DNA of 64,000 nt from positions 124,001-188,000 of the forward strand of contig JACRBL010000055.1 of the NCBI GenBank assembly GCA_016234485.1. Direction: 5' to 3'. This DNA comes from Chloroflexota bacterium (GTDB taxonomy: Bacteria > Chloroflexota > Anaerolineae > Anaerolineales > Villigracilaceae). Positions 62,070 to 64,000 of this stretch are shown here, in pieces. Position 1 is the first letter of the stretch. Each line of letters begins with the position of its first letter. A program made the translations under genes and the position numbers. The notes beneath the pieces are model-generated. The model worked only from the letters and a program-made list of their open reading frames with translations, did not search any database and was not told where the DNA came from.

Positions 62070-62690
62070 ATGACTTCCCGTTTTTATAAAATCTCCGCGG
62101 CGCTGTTGATCGTTTTGGGTGGATTGTTTCTTGTTTTCCTCACGCCCACCGCACACACTGTCCTCGCGCAACAACCGACCGGCTCCGTCCCAACCGTGAC
62201 GGGCACGCCTCTCGGTCCGTATGTCATCGTCAACTCGGATGTGGATTTTGTGAACGTGCGAACGGGGCCAAGCGAATATTTTTATCCCAAAATCGGAATC
62301 CTGATGCGCGGGCAAACCGCATCAGCCCTGGCGCGTTCGCCAGATTTATCCTGGATCCAAATTCGTTACATCGGCGTGCCTGGCAACGTGGGCTGGATTT
62401 ACGCCCCCAATGTTCGCCTCGTCTCGTCTGGGTTTTTGACCATCGTGGAGCCGCCTCCCACATCCACGCCGCCCGCGACGCCTACCATTAACCCCACGCT
62501 GGTATCCGCGTTTGTCGCGCCGCAAACGCCAACGCGCCTGCCGACCTTTACGCCTCCCGTCCTCGTGGAAAATCCCGTTTTTTCCGATGTCTCCGAAACG
62601 CCATCGCGCATCCCGCTTGGGTTGATCGTCCTCTCGCTGGGATTCATCGGAGCCTTGATCGCAATTTTCTCGCTCCTGCGCGGTAGGTAA
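62070..62690 (+). CDS. SH3-domain surface protein with C-terminal anchor, second
   Basis: 206 aa paralogue of the preceding gene with the same layout: signal peptide, SH3-like domain (NSDVDFVNVRTGPSEYFYPK), Pro/Thr linker and a C-terminal membrane segment ending LLRGR. Eight bases separate it from the first stop, so they are co-transcribed tandem duplicates that have diverged. Confidence 0.75.
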   Translation: MTSRFYKISAALLIVLGGLFLVFLTPTAHTVLAQQPTGSVPTVTGTPLGPYVIVNSDVDFVNVRTGPSEYFYPKIGILMRGQTASALARSPDLSWIQIRYIGVPGNVGWIYAPNVRLVSSGFLTIVEPPPTSTPPATPTINPTLVSAFVAPQTPTRLPTFTPPVLVENPVFSDVSETPSRIPLGLIVLSLGFIGALIAIFSLLRGR

Positions 62691-62696
62691 AAAAAA

Positions 62697-62791
62697 GAGA
62701 CCGTCAGAAGACGGTCTCGATTGTTCATCCAGCAGTGCAACTGCCGTTAGAACAAGATAACAAAAGAGACCGTCAGAAAACGGTCTCTTTT
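62697..62791. terminator. two hairpin terminators in tandem
   Basis: 62697-62718 has a GAGACCGTC/GACGGTCTC stem. 62762-62791 has AAAAGAGACCGT/ACGGTCTCTTTT, which is symmetrical and can stop both the SH3 pair and the convergent IscA-type gene. The near-identical stems suggest duplication. Between them lies a CAGCAGTGCAACTG word. Confidence 0.85.
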
Positions 62792-62805
62792 GTGTCAATC
62801 GCAGA

Positions 62806-63180
62806 TTAGTTATTGCAGGAGCAAGAGCCGCCGCAGGCGCATCCGCCTTCGCCGTGGCTGTGAGAGGCCTGGTTCGGGTTGTTGACGACGAAGCCACTTC
62901 CTTTGACAGGGTCATTGATAAAATCAATGGACGCGCCGCGCAGGTAATCGAGCGAAGCGCTATCCACCACCAGTTTGATGCCGTTGGCGTCGAAGGTGGT
63001 ATCCACATCGCGGAAGGTGTTATCCAGCGCCATGCCGAAGTTCGCGCCACAGCATCCGCCGCCAGAGACGTACACGCGCAGGGCGTAGCCGTCCAAGTTG
63101 CGTTCGGTCAGGATGTTCTGCACGGCCTGCGCCGCGGAGGGGGAAATTTCGATAGTTTGGGTTTCGATTTCGTTGAGCAT
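62806..63180 (-). CDS. HesB/IscA-type Fe-S cluster carrier
   Basis: 124 aa A-type carrier. SPSAAQAVQNILTER is the N-terminal signature. YVSGGGCCGANFGMAL holds the first Cys of the family, and the Cys-rich C-terminus (GGCACGGSCSCNN) holds the others in an unusually long tail. It delivers or stores Fe-S clusters. The normal family ends C-G-C-G-x-SF; the tail here has five Cys. AAGGAGAG precedes the - strand ATG. It has no adjacent isc or suf genes in the window. Confidence 0.85.
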   Translation of the reverse strand: MLNEIETQTIEISPSAAQAVQNILTERNLDGYALRVYVSGGGCCGANFGMALDNTFRDVDTTFDANGIKLVVDSASLDYLRGASIDFINDPVKGSGFVVNNPNQASHSHGEGGCACGGSCSCNN

Positions 63181-63261
63181 GTTTCTCTCCTTGAGAGTAC
63201 AGTTAATGTTGACGCATGTTATCAGAATAGAATTGGACTGTCAACACGAAAAACGAGGATT

Positions 63262-63323
63262 GAAAGTCGGAGACTTTCGAGTCCGCGCAGGCCAGAACGG
63301 AGTCCAAAGTCTCTGACTTTGGA
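63262..63323. repeat. paired palindromes, copy of the 3964-4005 element
   Basis: GAAAGTC-GGA-GACTTTC (63262-63278) and TCCAAAGTC-TCT-GACTTTGGA (63303-63323). They lie in the gap 63181-63385 before ffh. Confidence 0.8.
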
Positions 63324-63385
63324 GATGCACGCCTCTTTCTTGACCCTGCGCGGTTTCCCGACTAAAATGCCCTTCGCCTACCCCT

Positions 63386-64000
63386 ATGTTTGAAAACCTT
63401 ACCTCCCGCCTCAATCAGGTCTTTGACCAACTCCGCCGCCGCGCAAAATTAACGGAAGCGGACGTGGACGCCGCGTTACGCGAGGTGCGCCTCGCATTGC
63501 TCGAAGCGGACGTCCATTTCAGCGTTGTAAAAACCTTCCTTGCCAAAGTGCGCGAACGCGCGATCGGCGCAGAAGTGTCGAAGGCCTTGAACCCTGGCCA
63601 GCAGGTGGTCAAGATCGTCAACGAGGAATTGATCGCGTTGCTGGGCGAACCCGCGCCGTTGAATCTGACGGGACCCAAGCCGCGCGTGGTGATGCTGGCC
63701 GGCTTGCAAGGCTCTGGCAAGACGACTGCCGCCGGGAAGTTGGCGCGCTTGCTTCGCTCGAAAGGGGAGCGCGTGATGCTCGTGGCCGGCGACCCATACC
63801 GTCCCGCCGCGGTGACGCAACTCCAGCAACTCGGCGAGCGCGTGGACGTGCCCGTCGAAGCGGATCTGACGATCAAGCCGCCTGAACTCGCGGCGCGCGC
63901 GCTCGATAAAGCCCAAAAGGGTGGATTCACCGTCGTGATTGTGGACACGGCCGGACGGTCGCAGTTGGACGCGGAATTGATGTCCGAGTTGAAGGAGATC
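63386..64000 (+). CDS. ffh: signal recognition particle protein Ffh (5' part)
   Basis: First 205 codons; runs off the window. The N-domain starts MFENLTSRLNQVF with ALREVRLALLEADV. The G-domain has GLQGSGKTTAAGKLA (G1), AGDPYRPAA and DTAGR (G3). It binds signal peptides and 4.5S RNA for co-translational targeting. A TAAAAT box lies at 63363-63368, giving a short 12-base leader without Shine-Dalgarno. Confidence 0.95.
   Translation, partial: MFENLTSRLNQVFDQLRRRAKLTEADVDAALREVRLALLEADVHFSVVKTFLAKVRERAIGAEVSKALNPGQQVVKIVNEELIALLGEPAPLNLTGPKPRVVMLAGLQGSGKTTAAGKLARLLRSKGERVMLVAGDPYRPAAVTQLQQLGERVDVPVEADLTIKPPELAARALDKAQKGGFTVVIVDTAGRSQLDAELMSELKEI

Overview
The window is a dense bacterial chromosome segment with genes on both strands, few gaps above 200 bases, and moderately high GC. 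I recognise no rRNA or tRNA gene, CRISPR array or transposase. Gene content, many short intergenic palindromes and several promoters placed directly against start codons suggest Chloroflexota, probably class Anaerolineae. That assignment is inference from memory of such genomes, not a search.

Layout. 1-17.8 kb is mostly housekeeping: an RlmN-like radical SAM enzyme with a homoserine dehydrogenase, an ATPase, tsaD, an MFS carrier, pncC, a receptor Ser/Thr kinase, uvrC with a single-domain response regulator, prfA-prmC-tsaC, a nucleosidase-like protein, an Eis-like acetyltransferase, and a pepA broken by one missing base. 17.9-45.3 kb is one long + strand block for purine uptake and breakdown. 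It holds an 8-oxoguanine deaminase, adenine deaminase, a YgeY-like hydrolase, two different carbamoyltransferases (one PyrB-like with altered active-site loops, one YgeW-like), carbamate kinase, two complete BMP-type ABC importers plus a third BMP lipoprotein, two GntR regulators, and a YgfM/XdhD-like molybdenum hydroxylase pair. Two perfect copies of one inverted repeat (core TTGTCAGACAA), each 2 bases downstream of a -10 box, sit before the first enzyme operon and the first importer operon, so these are probably one regulon. 45.4-53.4 kb (- strand) is a metal-homeostasis cluster: multicopper oxidase, ZIP transporter, DtxR/MntR regulator, two methyltransferase-like membrane proteins, a membrane-anchored DtxR-FeoA fusion and a FeoB split in two with a four-helix-bundle gene between the halves. 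53.4-64 kb returns to general metabolism: homocysteine methyltransferase family, a lipoprotein esterase, glycogen synthase, malQ, a CooC-like ATPase, an acyltransferase, a zinc-ribbon protein, twin SH3 surface proteins, an IscA-type protein and the start of ffh.

How the purine block could work: BMP lipoproteins and ABC importers bring in nucleosides or bases. Adenine deaminase gives hypoxanthine and 8-oxoguanine deaminase gives urate. The Mo hydroxylase links hypoxanthine, xanthine and urate. The YgeY-like hydrolase and a carbamoyltransferase would act on ring-opened products, and carbamate kinase would make ATP from carbamoyl phosphate. The ring-opening enzymes (YgfK, HyuA and YgeX types) are not in the window, so the route is incomplete here.

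A second theme is repeats. Short palindromes, many with a TCC, GGA or TCT apex, occur in many intergenic gaps and also lie in frame inside xdhB- and xdhD-like genes, adenine deaminase and malQ.
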